DNA from: Phylloscopus collybita | Lineage: Eukaryota; Chordata; Aves; Passeriformes; Phylloscopidae | DNA length: 64,000 bases | Reading direction: 5' to 3' | Assembly: GCA_027886175.1 (NCBI GenBank) | Contig: JAJNNQ010000026.1 | Location: forward strand, 10,454,001 to 10,518,000 | Part shown: piece after piece, positions 1-13,000 of the stretch | Position numbering within the stretch: position 1 is the stretch's first letter | Layout of the letters: each line of letters starts with the position of its first letter | Translations under genes and position numbers: made by a program | The notes under the pieces: model-generated | Told to the model about the DNA's origin: nothing | The model's input: only the letters and a program-made list of their open reading frames with translations | Database searches by the model: none

Positions 1-3000
1 AGTTCCCACTATGCTTTTAAAATTCATAAGACTCTTAAACCATGAGTCAGAAGAGCAGAAGCTGTTCCTCCTCAGCCTCTGGAGTCATCTCTGATACAGT
101 AGTGAGAGTAAAAAGCTTGAATATCATGATCCTTCTCAGGAAGCTTGCGAGTATCAATTGCTAGCGTTGTTTACATGTCCTTCTAATAAATAGCAGTCTA
201 TTTATTGGAATTATTAGTAAGCAAAAATACTCTTACAGGGCAGACTTTCTTTACAATATTTCTGCTTGATAGATGTCCATCATGTCTCTTAATAATCTGA
301 ATAGATAAAGCTTCCTCCCATCTCTATCCCTTTCCTCTCCTTTCACACCAAGGCCAGGTTGGAGTGGGATGGATCGGTATCGCTAGGCAGCATTTCTGGG
401 GACGTCACTCATGAGCAGGCAGCCACGGCTCTGGAATTGCTTCACAATACAAGATTATTGGTGCTACACACTTCCAGCTATTGTTGCACTTCCACAGATT
501 ATCAGAAATAACAGGAGGCAATCAAAAAACATGTCAGGCAAGCCTGAAAATTCAGTCAGCATTCATGTGAGATTATTCTCCACTTCTTGGTCTTTGCAAA
601 GCACCTCTCTCATCATTTCAAAATGCCCCTGAGTGTTTGAAGAACAAAAATTTAAAAGTGACAAGTCGATATAAAAACCCTACAAGTTAGCTTCATGGCA
701 ATCATGCATCATATCTCAGCCATCCTCGAAAAAGAAAATATGAGTCAGCGTGTGTCAGCAATCAGACATATTTTTCTGTCAACCAGATAAATGTCTGACA
801 TCTTTCTGTCACTCCTGAGTCTCTGTCAATTTTCTTGGGCTCTGTTTATCTGCTGTGATTCTAAATTTCCTGCAGGCCAGTGTAGAAAATCACATATCCT
901 GCTGCTGCTTTAGGCTGACCTACATTCCTCAAAAGATTAGGCAGCCCAAAATACCATCTTTAACTTTCTGGGACACTTCTGAACAACAATAAGCTTCACG
1001 AGGAGGAAAACACATTAACAACAAGCTCCAATTCTCATCAGTTTTCTCTCCTGGCAGAGTCTCTGAAGTAGCAGTGTCACTGAGGGGCAGGCACTGCTCT
1101 CAGATCTTCTCCTGAGCAGTATTTGACTGGTGATGCTTGCCTTTTAACTGCTTTGGAAAACAGCAGCAAAGCAATCTTGACAATGCTGTTTTACTTACCC
1201 CAAAAAGGGGGCATGTGGCCTGTTGGAAAAAATAAAACAAACAAAAATTCTAATTAGATAATGATCAAAGTCTAGAGGACACATCATCTCCTTTGAGCAA
1301 AATAGATGCTGGGAAACAAAATATTCTTGCAATTTAGGCTCTGCTTGCTTCAGTTCACCAAGTACTGCATTCATGTCCATTATGTTCACTATCAGTGCAA
1401 TTAAAGAAAAAATGCTGGGTCGCAGTCCCTGAACCTCATTTGTGGGAATAAACTGTGTCCTTCCTAGGGAGTACTTACTGAGGGTGTGGGTAGGGGATTC
1501 TACTCCAGATGCATAGTTGTGTACGTTACACATTCAGTGTATAAAATGCAAGTCTACCTGCGTGCTGGGTGTCTGAGATCTTTGCCTGGTCATGGAGATC
1601 TATCTACTCAATCTAGCAGGGGAAGCTACTAGGCCACCTGGGCCCACTGGGCTCTACCTCAAGAACACACCTGCATTAAGCCATCAGCTCTCCAATCATC
1701 ATATTGCCATATTTTACACTCAGAATTTTTGAAGTAAATATTTTTTTCAAACAGAAAACCTTTGCCCAGTGTGGCAACTTTTGAGAAATTTTGGTAATGA
1801 GGTGTAGACATGGTGATACAGAAAAGGAAAAAGAAGGAAAACTTATAAAGTTGTGACATTTTGAAGGTTATTTCCAACTGTGCAAGTTAAAGGGAACCAA
1901 GTACAGTGTGTTATAAGGAGACTGTTTCAGTACATGGTACCTCTCCAAGTTTGTTGTATAAAAGATTGTGACTAAAAGCAGAAAAAGATCGTGTTAATAT
2001 GATCCACAAGAATACTTAAGTTATCAAATTTGCAGGAGATCTTCCTTCACAATATCCTAGTATGATTACATCTGTGTAGAAATATAAATGAAAGTGATAC
2101 CAATAGTGGAACACAGCAGAGAAACACTTTATAGGTGAGTGACAATAGACAGGAATTTGGAACCCTGTGACAGCTGCCCCACCTGAAAGTGACTCTCCCT
2201 GCCTTCTTCATGAGCACCTCTAACAGCAAACCCCAAACAGGGAACCAAGCCAAGCACAACATCAGGTCCTAATCAGTGGCAAAGCCTATAACAGGGTGCT
2301 AGCCACAAAACTAGGCTGAGGTGTAAATACCCATGGATGATATTCATTCTTGCTTCAGTGGTGTCAGATATTAATGCCTACTTGCCTCCTGTCCCAGTTT
2401 TATGTTTTTCACTTGATTTATGAACACCAGTCTTAGCACCCTGTTGCTTCAGCACAAAGCAATCTGAAGTGGAAAAGGAATTGCCAGAGAAACTGCAATG
2501 ATCCTAGGTAATCCTGTAATGCTTTGGTGACTTCTCAAGATGCTTAGACCATTACTATCTGATCAGGTTTAAATAACTTTTAGGCTTTTCTCTCTGTCAT
2601 GAATGAAATAAGCCCTAAAACACTACTATCATAGGCTCTTAAATATTTTTTTTACAGATAGAGAAGTTAGTCACAAAGAAAGAAGAAATACTCGATTCTC
2701 AGTTAACCAAATCAAGAGTGAAGAGGCTTTTAATTTGTTAATGACATAAAATTACTACCAACCAGTAAACTATACATTCAAAATTCAATAGCAGTAATAC
2801 AAACAAACCACACTATTAGATGCTCAGAAAATGTCAATAAACAGCTACACATTTCTAAAAACCTTACTGTAATTAGCCCCGAGAGCCATACACACCTACA
2901 CCCACAGAAGTACATACCATCTACAAAAACTACCCACACCACTCTGTGGGTAACACCGCACTCCATACTCTCACAAAACACCATGGTCCCACCATTTTTT

Positions 3001-6000
3001 GGATTGAGAGAGGTGGATTACTCTTTGACAAAATGTGTAAGCAGACAATGCAAAAGACTGTTCAATATAAGTGTTCCAGCAAAGGCCCATCAGTGTTTGA
3101 AGAGTACAGACAGCAGCCTTATAAATTTCTTAAAGGAGATTGAATTTGAACAGGGTCTGGAACTGTATTGGTGGAGTGGGGTACAGTAAAGAGGACTTCT
3201 AATTTTCTAGAGGTGGGTGGGTGTTGTTTCTTGTTTTTTGTTTTTTCCTGAGAAGTCAAACTTCTATTGTTATTTAAGTAGTTACTTAAAAACTCCTGTG
3301 TTAAATCAGAATGGTTCATAAAAAGATTCCTTTAGGCAAAATGCATTTCTTGCTATGAAGCTCACTTTTGTATTTGATGTTCTACAGATTTCAAAAAAAA
3401 AAAAAAGGGATTGCTGGGTTTGTTTTCTTTCAAGCCACTCTTCTACTGGTACGGTCTCTTGCACACAATGGTGTGTTTTTTTCCTGAAAACAACTAATTT
3501 AACTCTATTGTCTAACATTGTTGGAGTCCACGGCATGTGGAAAACTCCTCGTGCTGCCCTGGGGGGTCCAAGACCTGAGCTGGGACCCTGGGAAAGCACT
3601 GCCTTGGACCTTAGTCCATGGGAAAAACTTCCAACACTTAGAGACGAGTTGAAAGCAATGAAGGTGAAAAAGAAATAGTAGTTTACTTTGTCATGCGGTG
3701 AAAATTTGTAGTTTTGGGTCTTTAGTATGGAGACAGATGAGAGCAAGATGAAGAGTTTTGGGTGGTGACTCATGTTCCTCTTCTTCTGCTCCATTTTCTG
3801 CTGTGACGATGGCACAGAAACATTGGTAAAATGGGTTTGACACAGAGGTTGCATGTTAAGAATAGGTAGTGATTATTGGCACAAAGTTGCAAACATAGCA
3901 CGTTTTAGGAGTTAATTGGGTTAGAAATCTTTAAGAACCTTGGGATCTTCTGTCCAGGGGTGGGGTTTTCACTGTGTTTCTGGCACGTTAAGCCAGGTTT
4001 CGGCAGCGCGCAGAGCTTGAGATAAGAAATAGAATAAACAGCTCTGAAGACCAAAGGTGCAAGTCTCATTTATCTTCTTAACCCTGATACTGGACTTTTG
4101 GAAAAAAAAGATCATCCTCCTCTCACAAGTGGGGACTCCTGAAAGGGAGACTCCTGCATAATATGATGAATCCAGCAAAAACTTTTTGTTTGTTGCCCAA
4201 GGTTTTTAAACTGGCTGAACTTTGCACTGTCTTGCTTTATGCTCTATGTACATGGCAAACATAAATAAGGATCAGCTGAAGAAAACAGAAAGCAAAATTA
4301 GTATGACCCTTATAAAATAATGCTTTTATGAAAGTATTTTGTTATCACAAATGTCCAGGAGAAAAACAGCAGTAAATGTTTCAGAAAAAGAGAAGGCAAG
4401 ATAGACTTATAACTATGGTGAATTACAATAATACCTCAATTTACTTTGTAGAACTTATTAAACTTACACAAAACTTATATTCTCTTTCTGTTCTGAAGAT
4501 TTTTGAAATCATTTTAATGATATAGTTCAGTGATAAGAATTGAACTAAAGTTGATGACAGCAAAACTTTTGAACTATTTAATGTCAGTCAAAGCAAAGCC
4601 ACACTTCAGGAGCTCACTACTAGAGAACAAATCTGCCTGTAGAAGATAGAACATGAGGCACCGTAGGAAAATGCAGTAACAAAAAGATGACTAATTCATA
4701 AAACTGGCAGGGAAAATCTGCCAATTGTACTTTTATTGTCTTATAACGTTTATTGCCAACATAGAGAGGCAGAGCAACAGCAAGGTAAGCAACAGCCATA
4801 AGGGTAGGTTATGTTCTTACAAAGCAAAGAAACCTCGTCTTACTGTGTTCTAAGCAGGCAGTAAAGACTTGAAGTCTCATAAAATGTTCTTTGATTGCTT
4901 TTCATTTTGTTAGGCTTTTCACTTTCTGCTGTCTTTTGGAAAAACACTCAAATATTATGAAAAGAGGGAGGGAAAATGAATAAAGTTCAAAATGTAATCT
5001 GAAATAGGCTGTGGACATGGCATTTCTGTTCTGAGAAACAAAATATAAAATAATAATAAAAAATAATCAAGAAGCATAGCACCCTATGGAAATTTCAATT
5101 TCCAGATGAAAGAGGTCTACAAGTGGGTATCCAAACAAAACAAATCTTTTAAAGTTCACTAAGTGTGATGAATGAGTTCTTAATATTGGATTTTATGAGT
5201 GCCTATTTTTATGTTATATAACTAATTTCACCACTGTGTTTGAAGTATGATCTTTCTTTTGAACTTAGCCTCATAAGAAATGTGCTTTTTTAAGGGAACT
5301 GTAATTCACTAGGTAGCAGTGCAAATTCTGTAGACGTATTACCTGTGTCCTATAATAAATGTAATGAGGTAATTTTGCATGGTTCTAGGCCAAGCAATCA
5401 GTAAACACATGGATAAATTGAAAGCAAGACAGTTTCTGGAAAAAGTTCTTGAGGAAGAAATATGGTTTTAAGTTCCTCTGGGCTCTGACTTGGAATTTTG
5501 TTGTTCTTTGCATTCCAAAGGCTATAGGAAAACTCATGAGACCTCCTTGCTTCCTTGGAAAGGAAAATATCACCTCCATAGAACAGCTATGCCTAAAAAA
5601 ACTTTCACTGAAAGATATGTAATGAAACATATAAAACGTATCTCACATATATAGTTTGTACATCTGCTAAAAATATTGAAATAATTCAGGTTTCCTATGG
5701 GGGCACCACCAGAAGTTTTTTTTTGAAAATCTTTCAAAGCTTACTGAGTGAATAAAGCCTCGTGCAAACTGGATCAAGAAACACATATAACACTTACCAA
5801 ATTCGTATTTTCCCAGGGTTTGTTTCCCACCCTAGTAAGCCCTCATTACAAATGCCTTTGCTCTGTATATGGCACCTTATAAGTGTGATGACCTTTTTCA
5901 AAAAACCAACAGCTCATTCTTGAAAACAGAATCAGTGTGCTAACCCAACTGTCATAAATAAGGCTGTCCTCTAGCTTTCTAATGGGAACAATTTCTCATG

Positions 6001-6883
6001 CTTGTTTAACAGCAACATGCAGAATAATTAATGCAGTTTTGTTTAACAAATTAATTGCAAAACAATTCATAACACAAGCATTTACAAGTGGAATATTTAG
6101 GTTACAAAATATGTCACAGATAATGGCTACTTTATAATTAGAAATATTTAGCAATTACTACTGACTCCTTCTCATGGTGAATGCAGGTATTTGTGAGACA
6201 AGACAACCTTTGGGATGCAAAGAACAATATTCAATCCCAGCCATACATAAAAAGCCAAGTTGCTACCTGGATTCTCTATCTATTAATGTTCAGATTATCC
6301 CTATATGTCCTCCTTATAACATTGCTGGGAGCGTTAAAATCATCATTTAGAAGTATGTACGTGCAATTACAAGGACAGGACCTCTTAGCACACACTTTTT
6401 GATTGTTTTTAATTCTGTCTTATAAATATTATTGTCTGAGGCCACAGTCTGGAAAATAAGAAACCATGTCAAGGAGTGAGTAGAGATTTACTCTTTACTT
6501 TGGAAACAATTTTTGAGTTCTAAAATGTTCTAAAACAATATAACCAATGAGCCATGTTATAAACAAGGGGCCATCTACATCGTAAAATTCCATTGCTTAG
6601 CCCAAAATAGGTTAGAAATAATATTTAGTGCACCTAAGATTGTGGTCTCTAAAAAGTTATACTAAAACTAGTTTTTTTCTTACATCTGAACTTAAATATC
6701 CCTGTTGATCATTAATCTACAATACAGATATTAAATAAAGCCGCTCATGCCAGTTCAGATTAGTTTAGATTAGCTCAGATTTCTGCAAGGAATATTTGAA
6801 CTTGCACAACAAATTAGCATGCACTCACACACACATAAAGGCAAGGTAAGGTCTGAAATAATAATATCCATAATAATATCAGG
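1..6883. other. AT-rich non-coding stretch, no gene recognised
   Basis: I see no gene here. Open frames are short (at most 182 codons, minus strand 3306-3854) and that one runs across a 14-A tract at 3393-3406, so its protein is low-complexity and unconvincing. Locally GC-richer DNA at about 3,519-3,640 resembles no element I can name. The 5,990-6,080 interval is dense in AATTAAT and ACAAT motifs of homeodomain and Sox type and is raised separately as a possible regulatory element. No CpG cluster or promoter-like region is visible. Confidence 0.55.
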
Positions 6884-7088
6884 GGGTCTGATCCAACCCC
6901 CCTGCTAAGGCAGGATACTCTAGAGGATGTTGCTGAGGGTTGATGGCTTTTGAATACCTCCAGAGAAGGAGAACTTCACAACCACACTGGGTGAACTGTT
7001 CCAGTCCTCTGTCACTTCTCTCTCACTCTCACAGTAAAATTCCTCCACATGTTCAGATGGAACTTCCTCTATTTCAGTGTGTCTATTT
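6884..7088 (-). mobile_element. CR1 LINE fragment, 3' region, minus strand
   Basis: Read on the plus strand, this is the reverse complement of the CR1 3' region. It has the characteristic run with TCCAACCCCCCTGCT near 6,892, then CTCCAGAGAAGGAGA near 6,958, a 'tgttccagt..tctgtcac' block, and 'cacagtaaa..ttcc' followed by 'atgttcagatggaacttcct'. The terminal ATTCTATG tail is missing on the left, where the match starts abruptly after an AT-rich run. CR1 is a non-LTR retrotransposon, normally 5' truncated, that supplies most interspersed repeats in birds. The copy is diverged and carries small deletions. It is non-coding in this portion. Confidence 0.85.
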
Positions 7089-7133
7089 AAGATGAGAAAA
7101 AAAATCCCAAAACAAATCCCAGTTGTTGCACAG
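7078..7133 (+). other. Splice-bounded exon candidate overlapping CR1
   Basis: A pyrimidine-rich 'cttcctctatttcag' ends at 7,077, and CAG|GTAAGT, a consensus 5' splice site, follows at 7,131-7,139, enclosing 56 nt. The acceptor falls inside antisense CR1 sequence, so if used it would be an exonised transposon. No open frame of interest is present and no partner exons are known. It is a sequence-signal prediction only. Confidence 0.15.
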
Positions 7134-9079
7134 GTAAGTTCTGAGCTGTTAAAACGTTCAAGGGCACCCCTGACTACACCAGCTGAGCTACTGCAGCGCT
7201 GGTGCTAGGCAGTCTATATTGAAGCTCTCACTTCAAAAACCTCTTCCAACTTTATTCTTTTAACAGACATAGCTGGTGTTTCTTCATTGCCCCAACTGCT
7301 CATGTTTAATATACTTCCTTAAGAATGTCCATATGGCATCTGGCAGCAATAGTTACTGCTTGACAGCTATGATCTCTTAACCATTTTACAGAGAAGCGCA
7401 GATCTTTGGATCTATCTTTCCCTCTCACAAGACATTTTTTTGTAAACTCTCCCTCCTCCCCTCATTTCTCCCAACTCCAAATAACCCTGGAGGTTAGAGG
7501 GACAATTCTACAGGACTTTTAGTCCCTAACAGGCTTTTTCTAAGCAAAACACTCCCAGCTGTAACTTAGCTGTCATTCAAGTACAGCAATCTTAACCAGT
7601 GATTTTCACATCTTCTCCTAAAAGCCCCATTGCAGCACCTCTATATGCAGGCATCCTTAGGAAGCTGCTCAGAGGGCTGCTGCTCACCAGCACATCGAGG
7701 ATCTTTCTGTTTTAGAAACCAGGGGTTCAGGTCTGTTCTTCCAGAACCAAATGCACCTGGGAAATACAGGGGATGGCTGGATAAATGTCTGTCCTCAAAG
7801 GCAAATCCTACTCCACCTCATATTACTGTCTCCAGCAAATGCACTAGTGGTTTCCACGACATTCTGACTGAAAACGTGTGGGAAGCCATAATTGTCCTTG
7901 TATTTTATGTGGGGAAATGCTTATGTGTTTGAGCATATGTAGTTTGAAGGGTATGAAAATTAATCCATAGCTGGAGGTAGCCTACTTTCATTACTGCTTT
8001 CTGCGGTTTTCTGGAGACAAACATTTACTTAGGGTTTTAAAAATCAGTGACTGAATTGTGGTAGCTGCACTTTGGATTTACTGTCCTTAATATGTTTGTC
8101 ATTTTAGTAGTGGTTCAGCAAAATAAACAAATAAAATTAAAATCCAAAGCCATTCTGTGTTGTTTCACATAGTATTAACACCACATCACTCCTCTCATCC
8201 TATTCTTTCTGAAATAAACACGTTTATACAATTACAAAAGGAGCAAAGTGTTCTGTGCAAACAAACAAAATAAATCAGCTGAAGCAGATAACTCCTGGTC
8301 TGCACTCAGAGAAGCGCACAGAGCATTAGGTCATTTTACAAAGGAAAGATGAAAACAAATCGTCACCAATCAGAAGAGAAAAGATCACAATAAATGAGAT
8401 ATACTGCTGTTACTGTAGCACTACTATAATTTAATAAGTGAAACAAAACTGTTTAAGAAAAATAAATCATGAACAAGGACTGGTTGCAAACTTAAAACCA
8501 GGTAATCTGAAAAGCATCTGGTTTTAGACAGCAAAATCCCATCCATCAACCAGCAGAGGTCTTGCTTAAGCTTTGTTTTAAAGGCAAATTCCAAAGAGTC
8601 AGTGGCTAACAAAAGCCACAACCTCTTAGAAATATCATCTGCATAAGAAAGTTGAACAATATCCACAAACTCACTTTGTAAATACTTCAGATCACTGAAT
8701 AAAATTTTGGTTGCTAATGAATGATTGGCCACTGCTAGAAAAACAATGTGATAACCATTGTGATTCTGTTGACACAATACATACTCCAAAGTATGATCTG
8801 AGCCCTGAAGTCACGTCCTCTCTAGACTCAGACCATCTAGAGATGATATTTCTGATTAAAATGGGGATTTGTGGATGAGTACGTACAGAAGCAATGGCAG
8901 CAGCTGATCCAAGCAGGGAAAGAGAAAATTGTATCAAAATTGAAAAATGCCAAATTCAAAAATGCTGTATTTGTGAATCTGACATTCCCACATAAAGTAG
9001 AGCTAAACATACTCTTCCAATTTAGATTTGAGTCTTTAGAGTTGCTCTTGAATTTTTTTGTCAAATTTGCATCTATATA
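7089..9079. other. Single-copy-looking DNA, no gene recognised
   Basis: The stretch holds only short open frames, the longest being 121 codons on the minus strand (8,424-8,789), with no recognisable domain. Overlapping open frames on both strands at 8,692-9,080 give unrelated peptides rich in F, L and K, as expected from AT-rich DNA. A modestly GC-richer patch lies at 7,630-7,860. Confidence 0.5.
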
Positions 9080-10020
9080 AATAGGTCATATTTGCATGAA
9101 TAAGAAGGTCTTTCTTAATCTCTGCCTAACTGCAGGCTCATGCATGTACTCAGTCCCTGTTGTCAGTACTCCTGAGGTGAGGGGGATGAGCTGGGAGACA
9201 AGTGTGGCCCCAGGGCCAGCTGTGCCCTCTCCACCTCTCCACCAGAGCAAGGCCAAGGAAATCATTGACCTGATAGACAAGCCTGGTACCAGAAAGGAAT
9301 CTCAGGAAAGAATTAAAGGAGATGCCTGAAAACAGGAATGGAGTCAAGGGTACCTACATCAGGTCTAGGACCAATCCCAGCAGAGCAACCAGTGAGTCCA
9401 GGCAGCAGAGGCAGGACCAAGCACAAGTACTCTGAAACATCACTTGAGCAAGGCAGAGGCGCCTGCCCAGCCTGAACCAGAACAGAGACCCCAGACCAAT
9501 GTGCAGAATCCTGTAGGGGTGTTCAGGCTGAAGTCAGCACCTACTGGTGTGTTCAGATCTGTGAGTCTTTGAGTTTTCCTATTCCTGCAGCATACTCTCC
9601 TGTAAATAATTTTACAATAGTGGCAAAAGAAAAAGTTCTCCTGCAAATATAAAACTTGTTGATCGGAGTAAGTGGACGTACTCAATCCATCTTGTCTGGA
9701 CTTTCACAAGGGCACCATTTGCCAGAGCTCCAATTAAGCTCAAATCTGGGTACCTGGTGGGTTCAGCCCCTTGGTCTTTCCTGGGCACAATGCCTCGGAG
9801 AAATCACTGTCCCTGCCCTATTGCCAGCTCCAGGAGCAGCCCACTCTTGTTGCTTACAGGCACAAAACCACAGCAATCTGCAACATGTGTCTGACTGGGA
9901 GTGGTCCAGATATTGCTGAGAAATGTAAAAGTAGAGCTGATCCAGACCCCAAGACCGCAGCCAACAGGGGCGGTGGAGATAAGAGAGGCTCATTATGCCA
10001 ACATATAATTTACTTCTACA
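9080..10020. other. GC-richer block, possibly a degraded repeat, unassigned
   Basis: Base composition rises clearly above the flanks, notably at 9,170-9,250, 9,380-9,520 and 9,760-9,980. Short open frames occur on both strands (for example plus 9,096-9,329, 77 codons; plus 9,656-9,919, 87 codons), but none gives a recognisable protein. The string GGCACCATTTGCCAGAG near 9,712 recalls sequence seen near LTR/primer-binding junctions of avian endogenous retroviruses. That is impressionistic: I found no paired LTRs and no TG/CA boundaries. It could equally be an unannotated exon or UTR, or an old unique segment. Confidence 0.25.
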
Positions 10021-13000
10021 ATAATTAGCCTAGATAAAGCAGAGATCATGGTAGTCATCAGTTCCAGGAAAGGCTCAGAAAAAAAGAAAATAAATTGATT
10101 GACTAGAAATTTCAAAACTGCCCCAAAATTGTGGTTCTTTCTCTTTCTACTGCCTATAAAGAAAATTTGAGGTAATTTCCAGATATGTAGGGATATGTAG
10201 TATACGTATGTATACTATAGTATGTTACAAAGTAATATGGAACAGTAAGAGAAGATTTGTGGAGTGAAGCACCTGATGCTGAGGAACTGATATGTGCTCT
10301 GTGTCTGGGGGATTTTACATGGCTTGGTCCTAGTCTCTCTGTCAGGATGTAGTACATTAGATGCATTCTTGGAATAATATTTTGCTTTAGCTAAGGAGGT
10401 CCATTTGTGTGTTCTGAGGCAGCTCCATGATATGAATGGATGCTCAGTAAATTCTGGATAACTAGGAGATTTGTTCAACCTAAGGCACTAGTATGGATGT
10501 TTCCATAGTTGTATAAGGTGGATGAGATTTATCCCACTGTTACAGACACAGTGTCACATATTGTTGTTCTAGCTGATCGCAAAGTAGTCAAATTTCTGCT
10601 CTAGTGAAGTGTTGCCTGCATGTACAGGTAGATTAGATATCAGTGCCTTTACCAAACTCTGTTTTCTAGACAATTGCATTCAGTTTAGTGCTGCAGTCTG
10701 TGCACCTGTAAAATAGGAGCCAAAATCTTACAAATAATAATAACAAAAGCCCCCAGTCTCTCATTTCTTTCATACTGTTCCCTCAGTGTGAATGACTAAG
10801 ACGGCAAAGAAGAGGTGAGACTCTCGTCTTTGGAAAATCAGTTCTAAGAAGTACTGTCCCAGTATCCTCCAAATATACTTCCTTATTCATTTTCCTAGCT
10901 TTATTTTCTTGTTTCCTGCATATTCAGGAATGAACTTTTGTTCACTTATATTAAATAATTTCTTTTTACTGTCACTCCCACGGTACAGTATTAAAATGCT
11001 CTAATTGCATTATACCACATTATACTATTCTAATTATATTTAATGCAATTTTATCAAAGTCTCTGCTGTACCAAAAGCATACCAAAATAGTGACAGAAAC
11101 ACATCTATATATATGCAGTACAACAAAATCAATTTGTCCATACAGGAAGGTGACTGACTTCACAGCATCAGCTGCCTGTGCTGCCATGTGAGAGGAGACC
11201 TAATTCACTTGGTGTCTTTGAAGGCTTGTTCTTTTCCAGTTGCCTTTCTATAATATAGAAACCACATTATTATCTGAAAAGGGAAATGCTGCAGTGAAAT
11301 TACCTTTGATAACATTCCCAGTTGTCTTCATTTGAGAGTAGTTTTGATGGAATGAGTATTTGTTGGGGAACTCCTTATTAGGCAGAAACCACCCTGTATG
11401 ACAGGGAATAACAAAGCCAGGAAGAGGGGAAGGAAGTAATACTTTTTTGAACTGAGGAAAGTGCAACTCCACCTTTTTTCTGCCACCTCCTCACTCTTCG
11501 TTCTGCTCGCACCTCAAATTGTCCTTGAAGGCTTATTCTCAGGATTTGCATTTCTGGAAAACAGGTCTTGAACATTGACATTGCAAACTTGAAACAATTC
11601 ATATTATTTAGCCATTTTAAAAGCGGTATTGTCTTATGCAGTGAGCCCTTCCAGCAAGCATAGGAAATAATTCTAGAGTTCTCTTCCAGAAAGAGTGATA
11701 GGAATTTATTTAACTAAATAATGCTGATGGATGTGTAGGATTTTCTAAAAACAGCAAGATGTTTACACTGAGGATTGAAATATTTAGTATTGCCATTGTA
11801 AAGTCAGATTTGACATTGACATCCATGCAGACCAGACAATGCCCCTTTTCAAAATTTTGGCAACAGTTACATTTAGCTTGTGTTGACTCTTTTGCACATA
11901 AATTACAATCTAAAATAAATACAACTTCAACTAATAACAAGGTCCTTCGTGTTTTTTCCCCACTTAGTTAATCTGTTATATAACAAAGAGATTTAAGATT
12001 TTAAAAAAATTACTTCCATTAAAAAAAAAATGAAATTATTTTTAGCAGCATCCAGCTTAAGAAAAGCTGAGCTTTAAAGAATTGGAGATCCGTGAGTATC
12101 TTCTCTGTGATATTCCCTAAGATAAGAAATGGGGAAAAAAAAAAAAGCCAACAGAAAAAGTAATTCTAAAATTCCATGGGACAAGCAAATTCTGTGATCT
12201 TAGTTGTCTGATTCTGGTATTTTCCCAAGCTAAATAAAGGAATCAATAAACTTCTCACCAAGCCATCTAAGTCCAAGAAAGTGTGTGTAACACTTGTTTT
12301 TAATTCTTATCATGGATGCGTTCATAATGGGATTTCATCAGATAGCCGAAGTTATTTATCTCAAAGAAGACAAAAGTGTGCAAAAAGCCCTTAATACTAC
12401 GATTTAAATAAAAAGGAATACTTACTTCATAAGAGGTTTAATACAATATTGTTAAAAGATTAGTATTTGCTTTGAGATATGGTCAAGCACAGGATGCCAG
12501 CCAAGTACTTAATCATCTTTACAGAGGAAACATAGAGCTGGAATTGTCCGTGGATGGGCAAATGTTGAAGTAGGAATCATTTGGATACTTAGTCTGCAAC
12601 TACTCCTATGTGAAGAGGTAGGAGGATTCCACAGCTGTGAAGATGTATCCTCTCAGTTTCAGCCCGGGTGATGGATCGCTTCCTCTGACAGCCCTAACTA
12701 CAGCTTTGGAAAGGCTTAGAGGTTGGAAGCTGGTTTGCAGCTAACCCACTGACTCCTAGGAAAGGATCCGAGGAATATCCTGTTAAGAAGCAGAGCTTTT
12801 CTGACATACCATAAACCACAGCAATGAGAAGCAGATATCTTGCTGGAGTTTTTGGGCTGTGATGTGTGATCATGAGGCATGGTCTGTCCGTGGCAGACTT
12901 GCAGGTTAGATGGTATAAATCACCTCTGCTCAAAGTGGCTGGTTGTAAGTACTTTGTAATGTGGCTTGTGGATCTCTGTAGTGCTCAGAATAAGAAAAGT

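Noticed and set aside
3519..3636. TGTTGGA...TCCAACA as a possible short LTR or transposon
   Set aside because: Only 7 bp of inverted terminus, no matching target-site duplication, no internal TATA or AATAAA, and only 118 bp long.
3306..3854. 182-codon minus-strand open frame
   Set aside because: It runs through a homopolymer (poly-F peptide) and has no domain. The plus-strand frame 3,355-3,678 overlaps it with an equally unconvincing product.
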